64,000 nucleotides of DNA from assembly GCA_934217675.1 (NCBI GenBank), contig CAKQCV010000008.1:1-64000 (forward strand), given 5' to 3'. Under the pieces are notes generated by a model. That model was not told where the DNA came from. It worked only from the letters and a program-made list of their open reading frames with translations, and did not search any database. The stretch comes from an uncultured Prevotella sp. GTDB taxonomy: Bacteria; Bacteroidota; Bacteroidia; Bacteroidales; Bacteroidaceae. Each line of letters opens with the position of its first letter. Position 1 is the stretch's first letter. Made by a program: the position numbers and the translations under genes. Shown here one piece after another: positions 1 to 10,200 of the stretch.

Positions 1-2
1 TG

Positions 3-1037
3 ACAGCCCAGTTCGATACTTACCTACGCATGTTGCCAAATGCCACAAGACGAACAAAGTTTTATTGGGGACACGATGGTGCATCATTTTCAGAGCAGAT
101 AGAAAACTGCGGTTTGCCCAATCCTACAGAATATGGCAAGCACAAACCTGGCGATGACCCAGGCATGGACCGCAATGCCTGGCTTGAATATCAATGGGAC
201 ACGGCTCTCGAATTTTGCTCCATGATACTGCAAGCACACAAATACTGCAGCATGGATATAACAAAATATGAGCCACTAATACGGCAAACTATTGTTTTCT
301 TTGATGAGCATTATCAATATCTCGCAAAGAAACTTGGAGTGAAGCCACTTAATGCAGAAGGCAAACTGATGCTCTACCCCTCTTCTGGCTGTGAAACATA
401 CAAGATGGCATACAATCCGTCGAGTGTAATTGCAGGACTGAAAACGGTAACAGAACAATGGGTGGAATATAAAGGCGACAGTCTTAACAATTTCCTTTCT
501 CGCATTCCTGATATTCCACTCCGCACCATCAACGGAGACACTTGCATCGCTCCGGCTATAGTCTGGGCAAGAATACAAAACATTGAAACACCACAGTTGT
601 ACCCTGTATTCCCGTGGAGAATTTATGGCATGGGCAGAGAAAACTTGCAGATTGGACGCAACACTTACCTTAAAGACCCTCATACCGTAGAGATGCATTC
701 TTCTAAGGGATGGAAACAAGATAACGTATGGGCGGCTTGTCTTGGACTTACTGACGAGGCTTTCAGACTTAACAAAGAAAAACTCGCCGACGGACCATAC
801 CGCTTCCCGGCATTTTGGGATCCTGGCTATGATTGGGCACCAGACTGCAACAAAGGTGGGGCATCAATGATTGGCTTACAGGAGATGCTTCTTCAAGAGA
901 AACAAAACGGAGAACTTTTACTTTTCCCGGCATGGCCACAAAACATCAATGCTAAATTCAAACTTAAAGCCACCAATGGCAGAACAGTGGAAGCTGAAAT
1001 AAAGAACGGAAAGATAAGCTATCATACATTTAAATAA
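3..1037 (+). CDS. C-terminal part of DUF5703 / GH95-like glycoside hydrolase-type protein (5' end outside window)
   Basis: The frame is open from base 3 and the first ATG (30) lies inside a conserved stretch, so this is the last 344 residues of a longer protein. The visible part has the (alpha/alpha)6-like look of GH95 and related families: aromatic-rich segments (a WGHDGASF motif near the start, FWDPGYDW near residue 275) and a C-terminal beta region, LLLFPAWP followed by a KLKATNGRTVEAEIKNGK-like strand pair, typical of the end of GH95-type enzymes. I think it belongs to the DUF5703 group, which Bacteroidetes often encode beside rhamnosidases. Only 12 bases separate it from the GH78 gene, so the two are probably one operon acting on rhamnose-containing plant polysaccharide. 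Catalytic residues cannot be assigned from this fragment. Confidence 0.75.
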   Translation, partial: TAQFDTYLRMLPNATRRTKFYWGHDGASFSEQIENCGLPNPTEYGKHKPGDDPGMDRNAWLEYQWDTALEFCSMILQAHKYCSMDITKYEPLIRQTIVFFDEHYQYLAKKLGVKPLNAEGKLMLYPSSGCETYKMAYNPSSVIAGLKTVTEQWVEYKGDSLNNFLSRIPDIPLRTINGDTCIAPAIVWARIQNIETPQLYPVFPWRIYGMGRENLQIGRNTYLKDPHTVEMHSSKGWKQDNVWAACLGLTDEAFRLNKEKLADGPYRFPAFWDPGYDWAPDCNKGGASMIGLQEMLLQEKQNGELLLFPAWPQNINAKFKLKATNGRTVEAEIKNGKISYHTFK

Positions 1038-1049
1038 AAAAAGAAAGAA

Positions 1050-3854
1050 ATGAAATATATACCATTAGCACTGTTGGCACTTGCCGCAATATCGGTGGAT
1101 GCCAAAATAACAATAACCCAAACCACATGCAATTACCAAAAAGGACTTGCCGTGTGCGAAGGTGATATAAAAGTGGGCTGGCAAATGCTATCGGATATAA
1201 ACGGCGATAGACAAAAGGCATACCAAATTGTCATTACAGAAAACACATCAGGAAAATGTATCTATGACTCAGGAAAGAAGAAATCATCAGAGAGCCAATT
1301 TATCGCAATTCCATGGCTGAAATCAAACAAGCATGGTTATTTGTGGAAAGTGCGTGTATGGGACAAAAACGGTAAGCCATCCGAATGGAGCAAACAACAG
1401 CAAATTAGAATAGCACCAAATACCGCCGCATCCTGTTTCCATAATAGTGAAACAAAAGGAGGGCAAAGCACTTGGATTGGTGCCATTACCAAAGCTGACG
1501 CCAAACTCCCTGAAGGGCGTTTCTCTAATGCCGAATTCAAGAAAGACTACTTCAAAGACAAATGGAATCCAGTAGATACGTTGTCTTCGAAAAGCATTAT
1601 TCTGCGCAAGGAATTTTCCAACAAAGGCAAAAAAATAACCGATGCTGTTGTATACATCAGTGGCATGGGACACTACGAAATGCATATCAACGGGAAAAAG
1701 GTTGGCGACAGTGAATTTTCACCTCTTTGGAGTGAATATAGCAAGACGATATATTACAATACGTATGATGTTACCAGCATGCTAACAGCCGGTAACAATG
1801 CTATTAGCGTTATGCTCGGCAATGGTTTCTTCAACGTGCAACGTGGCACAAGATACAGCAAACTGATGACAAGTTTCGGTGCACCACAGATGATTATGCG
1901 CATGGAAATAAACTATAACGATGGAACAAGCCAAACTATCGTCAGTGATTCTACTTGGAAATATGCACTAAGCCCAGTGACGTTCAACAGTATATATGGC
2001 GGTGAATCCTATGATGCACGACTTGTGCAGAACGGATTTGACCGTGCAGGCTTTAATGACTCAACATGGAAAAATGCAGTCGTCGTGGAAGGAGCTGGAG
2101 GACAACTTGAACCACAAACTGCTCAACCTGTTAAAATAATGGAACGCTTCGGCATAAAATCATGGAAATATCTGCCAATTGACTCGGTAGCGATTGCATC
2201 GGAAAAGACAAAGCGCACAGTGTCGGCACACACATTTATAGCAGATATGGGACAGAACCTTGCCGGTTTCCCTGAGATTACAGTAAAGGGGAAACCTGGA
2301 CAAAAGGTTACAATGCTTGTTTCTGAAAATTTGAATAAACAGGGTGTATGCGACCAGCGACAGACAGGACGACAGCATTATTATGAATACACTATCGGCA
2401 GCGATACAACTGAGACATGGCATCCACGCTTCTCTTACTATGGCTTCAGATATATACAAGTTGAGAATGCTGTACTTGAAGGGGAACCGAATCCATACAA
2501 CTTGCCTATAATATCAAAACTGCAGAGTTGCTTTATATACAACTCCACCGAAGAGGGTTCGTCATTTGAATGTTCAAACCCACTGTTCACTCAGACACAT
2601 CGGTTAATTGAGCGTGCCGAAAGAAGCAACATGCAGAGCGTGATGACTGACTGTCCTCACCGCGAAAAGTTAGGGTGGCTGGAACAGGACAACCTTGTAG
2701 GTCCGAGCCTTTTCTATAACTTCGACATGACACAATATTGCCCGAAGATTATCCGTGACATAACTGACACACAGAAACAAAATGGAATGGTACCAACCAC
2801 TGCACCTCAGTATGTGTCGTTCGGCAATTTGTTTGATGATTCACCAGAATGGGGCAGTACACTTGTCATAATGCCATTCCAGTATTATGAACAGTACGGC
2901 GACAGTACGCTTATTACTCGCAATTACACCGCAATGCGCCATTACGTGGACTACTTGACAAGCAGGTCGAAAGGCGGCATCGTCAGCCACGGCTTAGGTG
3001 ACTGGTATGACGTTGTGGAAGGCGAGAAATCTGGTTTCTGCAAGAACACCCCTATTCCTCTCGTTGCTACAGCTCACTACATCTACGACTTGAAACTTTT
3101 GACCTATGCTGCAAAAATGGTTAACAACAAAGCTGACGAGAATAAATATTCTGCATTATACAATAAGGTGGTTGATGCCTTCAATACAGAATTTTATCAT
3201 CCCGACTCTTGTTATTACGGCACTGGCAGTCAGACCTCAAATGCCCTACCATTATTTCTTGGCATAACGGGCAATAACAAGGAAAAGGTGTTGAACGCTT
3301 TGGTAAACGACATACAGAAACACGGCAACCGCCTAACTACAGGCGATGTTGGCAACCGCTATCTATTCATGTCGCTTGCAATGAACCAAAAAGATGAGCT
3401 GCTATACACAATGCTTAACCATTATGAAACTCCAGGTTATGGTTTCCAAATAAAACAGGGAGCGACAACTCTTACCGAACAATGGGATCCAAGACAGGGT
3501 TCTTCGTGGAACCACTTGATGATGGGACAAATTGACGAATGGTTGTTCAAACGCATTGCTGGCATTCAAAATTTACCTGGTACAAACGGCATGCGTCACT
3601 TACTTATATCACCAACTCTTGTTGGAGATTTAAAGAGTGTGAAAGGTTCAACCACCACTCTATATGGTAAAGTAGAAGTTGAGTATACAAAAGAATATCT
3701 GTCTGTAAATATTCCTATAGGCTGTGATGCTGTTATTACATTGGGAAAATTCAGCAAAAAAGTTGGAAGCGGTTCTCATTTATTCCTGTTTAAAGAAATA
3801 AACGGCACAACCAACATATATGAAGCAATAATGCCAAAAGCGAAAAGACAATAA
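1050..3854 (+). CDS. Secreted alpha-L-rhamnosidase, GH78 family
   Basis: A 934-residue enzyme predicted to release terminal alpha-L-rhamnose from pectic side chains or plant glycosides. An N-terminal signal peptide (about 1-18) ends at VDA. Next come a fibronectin-like domain (about 25-125), beta-sandwich domains (about 190-500), the (alpha/alpha)6 catalytic barrel (about 505-830) and a C-terminal beta domain. The GH78 hallmark DCPHREKLGW begins at D534, which places the likely general acid at E539. A second conserved acidic site is E810 in TLTEQWDP, followed by SWNHLMMG and the DEWLFKRIAGI helix typical of the family. Length and domain order are normal. It lies 12 bases after the DUF5703-like gene and ends before a strong terminator. 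The product most likely acts in the periplasm or on the cell surface. Confidence 0.93.
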   Translation: MKYIPLALLALAAISVDAKITITQTTCNYQKGLAVCEGDIKVGWQMLSDINGDRQKAYQIVITENTSGKCIYDSGKKKSSESQFIAIPWLKSNKHGYLWKVRVWDKNGKPSEWSKQQQIRIAPNTAASCFHNSETKGGQSTWIGAITKADAKLPEGRFSNAEFKKDYFKDKWNPVDTLSSKSIILRKEFSNKGKKITDAVVYISGMGHYEMHINGKKVGDSEFSPLWSEYSKTIYYNTYDVTSMLTAGNNAISVMLGNGFFNVQRGTRYSKLMTSFGAPQMIMRMEINYNDGTSQTIVSDSTWKYALSPVTFNSIYGGESYDARLVQNGFDRAGFNDSTWKNAVVVEGAGGQLEPQTAQPVKIMERFGIKSWKYLPIDSVAIASEKTKRTVSAHTFIADMGQNLAGFPEITVKGKPGQKVTMLVSENLNKQGVCDQRQTGRQHYYEYTIGSDTTETWHPRFSYYGFRYIQVENAVLEGEPNPYNLPIISKLQSCFIYNSTEEGSSFECSNPLFTQTHRLIERAERSNMQSVMTDCPHREKLGWLEQDNLVGPSLFYNFDMTQYCPKIIRDITDTQKQNGMVPTTAPQYVSFGNLFDDSPEWGSTLVIMPFQYYEQYGDSTLITRNYTAMRHYVDYLTSRSKGGIVSHGLGDWYDVVEGEKSGFCKNTPIPLVATAHYIYDLKLLTYAAKMVNNKADENKYSALYNKVVDAFNTEFYHPDSCYYGTGSQTSNALPLFLGITGNNKEKVLNALVNDIQKHGNRLTTGDVGNRYLFMSLAMNQKDELLYTMLNHYETPGYGFQIKQGATTLTEQWDPRQGSSWNHLMMGQIDEWLFKRIAGIQNLPGTNGMRHLLISPTLVGDLKSVKGSTTTLYGKVEVEYTKEYLSVNIPIGCDAVITLGKFSKKVGSGSHLFLFKEINGTTNIYEAIMPKAKRQ

Positions 3855-3901
3855 AAATACTCTCTATTATATAATAAAAGCAAATAGAAACAATAAAAAA
3901 A

Positions 3902-3938
3902 CGGATGTTTGGAATTTTACCTAAACATCCGCTTTTTT
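3902..3938. terminator. Bidirectional terminator between GH78 gene and alaS
   Basis: A perfect 9-bp stem (CGGATGTTT at 3902-3910 with AAACATCCG at 3923-3931) has an A-run on its left and a T-run on its right, so it can terminate both convergent genes. Confidence 0.85.
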
Positions 3939-3959
3939 ATTATTGTTATATATTGTTTT

Positions 3960-6581
3960 TTACAACTGTGCCAATTCAACGACCTTATCCACCGCAGCAG
4001 AAAGTCCATCAATATTCTTTCCGCCGGCAGTAGCGAAATGTGGCTGACCACCACCGCCACCTTGTATCAATTTGGCAGCCTCACGGATTATCTTGCCTGC
4101 ATTGAATGCATGATCACTCACGAGGTCATCGGTTGCCATAACTGTGAGCAACGGTTTGTCTTCATGTTTGCTACCGATAACACAAAGCATATTCTCAGGC
4201 TGTGCAGCACGAAGTTTGAAAGCAAGATCCTTAGCTGCGTCCGGAGCCAAAGGTAACACTGTTGCAATTACCTTAACACCGTTTACGTCGCGAGCCTGAC
4301 CAAGCAAACGCTCTTTAGCACGTTCTACAGCTTCTGCCTGGAATTTCTCTATGCTCTTCTTCATAACCTCATGCTCTTCGATATACTTGCCAATAACAGT
4401 CTGCAAATCTTTTGCATTGTGGAAGAGAGCCTTAATTGCTTTCATACCATCCTCAAGGTCATACATCATTTGCTCACACTCTGCTCCTGTTTTTGCCTCA
4501 ATTCGGCGAATTCCAGCAGCAACGCTACTCTCTGATATTATCTTTATCATTCCTATGCGTCCTGTGCTCTTTGCATGAATACCACCACAGAACTCTACAC
4601 TCGGACCAAATTGAACAACACGAACCTTGTCACCATATTTCTCACCGAACAATGCGATGGCACCAAGTTTCTTTGCTTCCTCTATTGGCACGTCACGATG
4701 GTCTTGCAATGGAATGTCCTGACGAATCATGTCGTTTACAATACGCTCCACCTTGCGAATTTCCTCATCGGTTACTTTCTGGAAGTGGGAGAAGTCAAAG
4801 CGCAGTGTATCAGGAGAAACGTATGAGCCCTTCTGCTCAACATGCTCTCCAAGCACCTGCTTCAATGCATAGTCAAGCAAGTGGGTAGCTGTATGATTGG
4901 CAGCACTGGCATCACGCTTGTCTGTGTCAACACATGCCATAAAGTCTGCCTCAACGTTCTTTGGCAGAGCTTTTACTATATGTATAGACTGGTTATTCTC
5001 GCGCTTTGTATCTATAACATTAATTGTTTCATCCTCGCTAACAAGTACACCGGTGTCACCAACCTGTCCACCCATCTCGCCATAAAATGGAGTTTTGTCA
5101 AGAACAAGTTCATAATAAGAACTCTTCTTTTGAGTCACTTTACGGTAGCGTAGAATATGACACTCATATTCAGTGTAATCATAACCAACAAACTGCTGTT
5201 CGCCTGGGTGAACCTCAATCCAATCGCCATTCTCTACTGCTGCGGCATTGCGAGCACGCTCTTTCTGCTTCTGCATCTCAACTTCAAACTGCTTTTCATC
5301 TACATTGATGCCACTCTCTCGACAGATAAGTTCTGTCAAATCAAGAGGGAAGCCATATGTATCAAACAAACGGAATGCCTGAGTTCCATCAAGCTCAGTC
5401 TTTCCTGCAGCCTTAACCTCTTCAATAGCATTATTCAGCATATTGATACCATTAGACAGAGTGCGGAGGAAAGACTCCTCCTCTTCTTTTATAACCTTAG
5501 TTATAAGTTCACGCTGGGCAGCAAGCTCAGGGAATGCACCTCCCATTTCATTAACGAGCACTGGAACAAGTTTATACAGGAAAGACTCTTTCTGATTCAA
5601 GAAAGTATAAGCATAGCGCACTGCACGACGAAGAATTCTACGTATAACATAACCCGCCTTAGCATTACTTGGCAACTGTCCATCGGCAATAGAGAATGAA
5701 ACAGCACGCAAATGGTCGGCAATTACACGCATTGCAACATCTACATCCTCTGTATCACCATATTTCAACCCTGAGAGATTGCAAATCTCTTTAATAATTG
5801 GTTGGAAGATGTCTGTATCATAGTTTGAATGTTTGCCCTGAAGAGCGCGAACAAGACGCTCAAAGCCCATACCTGTATCGATAACATGCATTGGCAGTGG
5901 TTCAAGCGAGCTGTCTGCCTTGCGGTTGAACTGCATAAACACAATATTCCAAATCTCAATAACCTGTGGGTCATCTTTATTCACAAGCTCGCGTCCTGGA
6001 ACTTTTGCCTTCTCCTCAGGAGTACGTGAATCAAGATGAATCTCAGAACAAGGACCACAAGGACCTGTATCACCCATCTCCCAGAAATTGTCGTGTTTGT
6101 TTCCATTTATGATATGGTCAGCTGGAACATGCTTCAACCAATAACCTGCAGCCTCGTCATCTCTGTCAAGACCTTCTTCTTTAGAACCTTCAAAAACTGT
6201 TACATACAAATCTTTTGGATCAAGATGCAGCACATCAACTAAGTATTCCCATGCGTAGTCGATAGCGCCCTCCTTGAAATAGTCACCAAAACTCCAGTTG
6301 CCAAGCATCTCAAACATCGTATGGTGATATGTATCATGACCAACTTCCTCAAGGTCATTATGCTTACCGCTAACTCGCAGACACTTCTGCGTATCGGCTC
6401 GACGGCGCGGTTCTGGCTCTCTTGTGCCAAGGATTATATCCTTCCATTGGTTCATACCTGCGTTAGTAAACATCAACGTCGGATCATCTTTGATGACCAT
6501 CGGAGCTGATGGTACGATAACGTGTCCTTTCGACTCAAAGAACTTCTTAAATGAGTCGCGGATTTCATTTGCTGTCATCAT
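3960..6581 (-). CDS. alaS: Alanine--tRNA ligase
   Basis: Cytoplasmic alanyl-tRNA synthetase of 873 residues, full bacterial length. The class II aminoacylation core occupies about 1-240 (motifs around [14 protein letters not shown] and RADTQKCLR), followed by the tRNA-recognition region to about 460. The editing domain has intact zinc ligands: H563 and H567 in HTATH, C665 and H669 in CGGIH. These match the E. coli positions within one residue. The C-terminal DHHA1/C-Ala domain carries a run of five glycines ([14 protein letters not shown]). The protein begins with two Met codons, so the start could be one codon later. It stands alone, with a good promoter 76 bases upstream. An essential translation gene with nothing unusual in sequence. 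Confidence 0.98.
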   Translation of the reverse strand: MMTANEIRDSFKKFFESKGHVIVPSAPMVIKDDPTLMFTNAGMNQWKDIILGTREPEPRRRADTQKCLRVSGKHNDLEEVGHDTYHHTMFEMLGNWSFGDYFKEGAIDYAWEYLVDVLHLDPKDLYVTVFEGSKEEGLDRDDEAAGYWLKHVPADHIINGNKHDNFWEMGDTGPCGPCSEIHLDSRTPEEKAKVPGRELVNKDDPQVIEIWNIVFMQFNRKADSSLEPLPMHVIDTGMGFERLVRALQGKHSNYDTDIFQPIIKEICNLSGLKYGDTEDVDVAMRVIADHLRAVSFSIADGQLPSNAKAGYVIRRILRRAVRYAYTFLNQKESFLYKLVPVLVNEMGGAFPELAAQRELITKVIKEEEESFLRTLSNGINMLNNAIEEVKAAGKTELDGTQAFRLFDTYGFPLDLTELICRESGINVDEKQFEVEMQKQKERARNAAAVENGDWIEVHPGEQQFVGYDYTEYECHILRYRKVTQKKSSYYELVLDKTPFYGEMGGQVGDTGVLVSEDETINVIDTKRENNQSIHIVKALPKNVEADFMACVDTDKRDASAANHTATHLLDYALKQVLGEHVEQKGSYVSPDTLRFDFSHFQKVTDEEIRKVERIVNDMIRQDIPLQDHRDVPIEEAKKLGAIALFGEKYGDKVRVVQFGPSVEFCGGIHAKSTGRIGMIKIISESSVAAGIRRIEAKTGAECEQMMYDLEDGMKAIKALFHNAKDLQTVIGKYIEEHEVMKKSIEKFQAEAVERAKERLLGQARDVNGVKVIATVLPLAPDAAKDLAFKLRAAQPENMLCVIGSKHEDKPLLTVMATDDLVSDHAFNAGKIIREAAKLIQGGGGGQPHFATAGGKNIDGLSAAVDKVVELAQL

Positions 6582-6656
6582 TGTCTTTTGTATATTTATG
6601 TTTTATCTTTCTTTTGTTTTTTAGCGTATGTGCCACACGCTTTTATAATTAGGTGG

Positions 6657-6688
6657 CAAAATTAAAAAAAATATGATAAACAGCCAAA
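6657..6688 (-). promoter_or_regulatory. alaS promoter (Bacteroidetes type)
   Basis: Read on the minus strand: TTTG (6685-6688), 20 bases, then TAATTTTG (6657-6664), matching the primary sigma factor pattern of Bacteroidetes. The rest of the 415-bp alaS-merR gap (6582-6996) is AT-rich and shows nothing else except the divergent merR promoter. Confidence 0.75.
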
Positions 6689-6933
6689 TTATTTCCATGT
6701 GTTATCCGTATATTTTGAGTTGTATTTTTAATTACAACATGAATCTTATATAAGATACAGATAACAGCCCGTTGGCACATTTAGTCATTTTTTCACACTT
6801 CAGCTATAGTTTTTGATTTATCACTATATAACTTTCATTCATACAAAATAAAATATTATTTACTCGCTAAATCAAATAATTGTATGTATCTTTGCATAAG
6901 ATAAGTTGCATATCAGCATAATATTCAAGCAAG

Positions 6934-6967
6934 CTTGGTATTCTGCATCCGATTTGCATTATCTTTG
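6934..6967 (+). promoter_or_regulatory. Probable promoter of the MerR-type regulator gene
   Basis: CTTG at 6934-6937, 22 bases, then TATCTTTG at 6960-6967. A 9-codon open frame (6981-7010) begins with the first ATG after this box and overlaps the regulator start out of frame. A second TATCTTTG at 6887-6894 has no convincing -33 partner. Confidence 0.55.
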
Positions 6968-6996
6968 CCAAAAAATTAATATGAACAAGAAAGAAT

Positions 6997-7344
6997 ATGG
7001 CATTAAATAAAGATAAAAACCTAAAGCTGTACTACTCTATAAAGGAGGTTGCCCAAATGCTAAACGTTTCTGAAAGCATGCTACGCTTTTGGGAAAAGGA
7101 AATTCCTATGATTAAACCTAAAACCACAGGAAACAATATTAGGCAATATACAGAAGAGGATATTGAAAACATCCGACTGGTTTACAACCTCGTGAAAGTG
7201 CGCGGATTCAAACTTGCTGCTGCACGCAAGATGCTAAAAGAAAACAAAAAGTCTGTGGACAGCAATGCCAAGGTAATGGAGTTGCTTATAAATCTTCGAG
7301 ACGAGTTACAGGAGATGAAAAAGCAATTTGACTATCTAACATAA
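6997..7344 (+). CDS. MerR-family transcriptional regulator
   Basis: A 115-residue DNA-binding protein. The MerR winged helix-turn-helix covers about residues 11-80: YYSIKEVAQMLNVSESMLRFWEKE, then a wing with RQYTEEDIENIRLV. A short helical C-terminal segment (about 85-112) probably makes the antiparallel dimer coiled coil. There are no cysteine ligands and no effector domain, so it is not a metal or drug sensor of the classical type. Such short MerR proteins are common in Bacteroidetes and their targets are mostly unknown. It is followed after 64 bases by a membrane protein gene on the same strand, possibly co-transcribed. The start fits an AAGAAAG ribosome-binding region. Confidence 0.88.
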   Translation: MALNKDKNLKLYYSIKEVAQMLNVSESMLRFWEKEIPMIKPKTTGNNIRQYTEEDIENIRLVYNLVKVRGFKLAAARKMLKENKKSVDSNAKVMELLINLRDELQEMKKQFDYLT

Positions 7345-7408
7345 AAAGTTAAATCACACAATCAAGATATACATTGCATTTTTCCATACGGATAACGAGA
7401 AGAATAAA

Positions 7409-8452
7409 GTGAAAACAAAAAATATAGTAAATACCGCTATAAGATTCTTGTTGCCAATATTACTTGGCGGCATTATTCTTTATTGGATGTATCGTGACTT
7501 CGACTTTAAGCGCATCGAATATGTCATGATGCATGATATGGATTGGACTTGGATGATATTGTCATTGCCATTCGGTATTACGGCGCAAATATTCAGAGGA
7601 ATAAGATGGAGACAGACTTTGGAACCAATAGGTGAAAAGCCAAGGCTGCAAACTTGTGTAAATTCAATATTCTTATCCTATGCTGCAAGTCTTGTAATAC
7701 CAAGAATTGGAGAATTCACCAGATGCGGTGTATTAAGTAAATATGATAAAGTATCATTTCCAAAAGCTCTCGGCACAGTGGTCACAGAAAGAGCTATAGA
7801 TACTCTGCTCGTAATAGCAATAACAGGGGCAACACTTCTTGCACAGATGAAGATATTCAACAGATTCTTCGTCAGTACAGGAACCAATATGGACTATATT
7901 CTGAAAAGTTTTTCCGTCACAGGATATGCTGTAACTGCAATATGCGGAATAGCAATTCTTACACTATTGCATTTCTTATTAAAGAGATTGGCGTTCTATG
8001 ATAAAGTGAAAACTACTCTCAGTGGAATTTGGCAAGGCATGATGTCATTGAAAAGCGTGAAAAACATTCCACTTTTCGTTTTACTGACTATTGGAATATG
8101 GGGCAGTTATTTTCTGCATTATTATCTCACTTTCTTTTGCTTTGAATTCACATCTGGACTTGGACTGATGTGTGGACTTGCAACATTTGTAGTGGGAAGT
8201 ATCGCTGTTATCGTGCCAACACCAAATGGTGCAGGACCATGGCATTTTGCCGTAAAGACAATGATGCTACTATATGGAACTACAGCAATTAACGGCAAGC
8301 AAATAACTGCCGATGAGGCTCTGTCGTTTGTATTGATTGTACATACTATACAGACTATGCTCGTAATACTATTGGGAGTATGGGCTTTGAGTGTACAACC
8401 AAAGGCATTGACTGAAAGGCATGATTTTCTTTCCACACCACATGTAGACTGA
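7409..8452 (+). CDS. UPF0104 / lysylphosphatidylglycerol synthase-like integral membrane protein
   Basis: A 347-residue protein with about eight hydrophobic segments spread over its whole length and no catalytic soluble domain. It resembles the membrane part of MprF (UPF0104, YbhN/AglD-like), a family proposed to move or shield lipids; the substrate here is unknown. Recognisable features are the conserved SLVIPRIGEFTRCG segment near residue 95 and a VPTPNGAGPWHF loop near residue 275, both typical of the family. It starts with GTG at 7409; no in-frame ATG lies close enough to keep the first membrane helix, and AGAAGAA upstream is a plausible ribosome-binding site. It may share a transcript with the regulator upstream. 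Confidence 0.82.
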   Translation: MKTKNIVNTAIRFLLPILLGGIILYWMYRDFDFKRIEYVMMHDMDWTWMILSLPFGITAQIFRGIRWRQTLEPIGEKPRLQTCVNSIFLSYAASLVIPRIGEFTRCGVLSKYDKVSFPKALGTVVTERAIDTLLVIAITGATLLAQMKIFNRFFVSTGTNMDYILKSFSVTGYAVTAICGIAILTLLHFLLKRLAFYDKVKTTLSGIWQGMMSLKSVKNIPLFVLLTIGIWGSYFLHYYLTFFCFEFTSGLGLMCGLATFVVGSIAVIVPTPNGAGPWHFAVKTMMLLYGTTAINGKQITADEALSFVLIVHTIQTMLVILLGVWALSVQPKALTERHDFLSTPHVD

Positions 8453-8658
8453 TTTCACTTCACTACATTCCATGGAGCTGCAGAGAATCATACTATATAA
8501 GACAATAAATATGAATAAATAGGATATTAACAACACCGCTTTTTCCACAAAGCAAATTGTGCAGTTGCATACCTCTCAATTCCTTTTCTATATGAAGGAC
8601 AAGCGGTAGAATTTGTATGGTTAGCTTTAATCTGGTAAAAGCTTAAAAAGAAAATACT

Positions 8659-10116
8659 ATGAGTGAAATCAGAAATCTGAAGCCAGAGGCTCTCTGGAGA
8701 AATTTCGATGAGCTGACACAAGTGCCACGCCCATCTGGTCATTTAGAGAAAGTGCAGGAGTTCCTACTTGAATTTGCAAAACAAGTAGGTGTAGAGGCTT
8801 TTAAAGATCCTGCCGGGAACATCGTAATGCGCAAAACAGCCACTCCAGGTATGGAAAACCGCAAAACAACCATAATGCAAGCCCACATGGATATGGTACC
8901 ACAAAAAGATCCTAAGAGCACTCACAACTTTGAGACAGATCCTATACAAACATGGATTGACGGTGAGTGGGTGAAAGCGAAAGGTACTACTCTCGGCGCT
9001 GATGACGGTATAGGTGTGGCTGCTATAATGGCTGTCATGGAAGACAAAACACTGAAACACGGTCCACTGGAAGCTCTTATCACTGCTGATGAGGAAACTG
9101 GAATGTATGGTGCAAATGATCTTCCGGAAGGCGAACTGACTGGCGAAATTTTGCTTAATCTTGATACGGAAGACGAGGGACAACTTATAATCGGTAGTGC
9201 AGGTGGTGTTGATATCACAGCAACTCTTGATTATAAAGAGGTTGAAACAGACAAAGAAGACATCGCTGTGGCTGTTACCGTTAAGGGACTGAAAGGCGGA
9301 CACTCTGGTTTGGAAATTGGTTTGGGTAGAGGAAATGCAAACAAGATGTTGGTTCGCATAGTTCGCGAAGCTATCAGCGATGATGACGCTCGCCTTGCAT
9401 CATGGCATGGTGGAAACATGCGCAATGCCATTCCTTTTGAAGCAACTGCTGTTCTTACTATACCTAAAGAAAACAAAGAAGACTTCCTCGCTCTCGCTGC
9501 CGATTACAAAGAGGATTTCAACAATGAATTTAAAGGTATTGAGAATGAAATAGACGTTATAGTAGAAGATGTTGAACTACCTGCAACTGAAGTTCCTCAA
9601 GAAATTCAAGATAACTTGGTTGATGCTATATATGCTGCCCACAATGGTGTGTGGCGTTATATTCCTTCAATTCCGAATATCGTGGAAACCTCTTCTAACC
9701 TTGCCATTGTAGATATCGATGGAGGTAAAGCTGCTGTGAAGATCCTTGCACGTAGCTCAAGCGAAAGCGTGAAAGCTGAAATAGGCACATCACTTGCAAG
9801 TTGCTTTAGCATGGCTGGAATGAAGGTTGAATTCAGTGGTGAATATGGTGGTTGGGATCCAAACCCAGACAGCGAACTTATAAAAGAGATGCGCCGTATA
9901 TACAATGAACTGTTTGGCAACGAACCAACTGTTGAAGTTGTTCATGCCGGACTTGAGTGCAGCATTATCTTGAGCAAATATCCTGGTTTGGACATTTGTT
10001 CATTCGGTCCGACACTACGTTCGCCACACACTCCTAACGAACGTTGTTTGTGGGCAACAGTTCCTAAGTTTTGGGATTTGCTCGTAAGAACTCTTGAGGA
10101 AATACCGACAAAATAA
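8659..10116 (+). CDS. pepD: Aminoacyl-histidine dipeptidase (Xaa-His dipeptidase, M20C)
   Basis: A 485-residue cytosolic zinc dipeptidase that cleaves Xaa-His and other dipeptides. The M20 metal site is intact: H76 (QAHMDM), D115 (LGADDG), E146 next to the catalytic E145 (ADEET), D169 (NLDTED) and H457 (SPHTPNER). The spacing equals that of characterised PepD proteins with a constant shift of four residues. The lid domain lies between about 190 and 400. Length is normal for the family. The 206-bp gap upstream has no clear promoter match. The gene ends 25 bases before a strong bidirectional terminator and converges on the transporter operon. Confidence 0.96.
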   Translation: MSEIRNLKPEALWRNFDELTQVPRPSGHLEKVQEFLLEFAKQVGVEAFKDPAGNIVMRKTATPGMENRKTTIMQAHMDMVPQKDPKSTHNFETDPIQTWIDGEWVKAKGTTLGADDGIGVAAIMAVMEDKTLKHGPLEALITADEETGMYGANDLPEGELTGEILLNLDTEDEGQLIIGSAGGVDITATLDYKEVETDKEDIAVAVTVKGLKGGHSGLEIGLGRGNANKMLVRIVREAISDDDARLASWHGGNMRNAIPFEATAVLTIPKENKEDFLALAADYKEDFNNEFKGIENEIDVIVEDVELPATEVPQEIQDNLVDAIYAAHNGVWRYIPSIPNIVETSSNLAIVDIDGGKAAVKILARSSSESVKAEIGTSLASCFSMAGMKVEFSGEYGGWDPNPDSELIKEMRRIYNELFGNEPTVEVVHAGLECSIILSKYPGLDICSFGPTLRSPHTPNERCLWATVPKFWDLLVRTLEEIPTK

Positions 10117-10141
10117 TGATTTAATTATCTGCATATAAAAA

Positions 10142-10184
10142 AACTTCACCTTCATAATGCATAGCATTGAAGGTGAAGTTTTTT
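10142..10184. terminator. Bidirectional terminator between pepD and the EamA transporter gene
   Basis: A 13-bp perfect stem (10142-10154 with 10168-10180, core AACTTCACCTTC) carries an A-run on the left and a T-run on the right. Confidence 0.9.
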
Positions 10185-10200
10185 AATTAAAAGCATATTA

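Noticed and set aside
5157..5699. 180-codon plus-strand frame inside alaS
   Set aside because: Shadow of a strongly conserved gene; no homology pattern.
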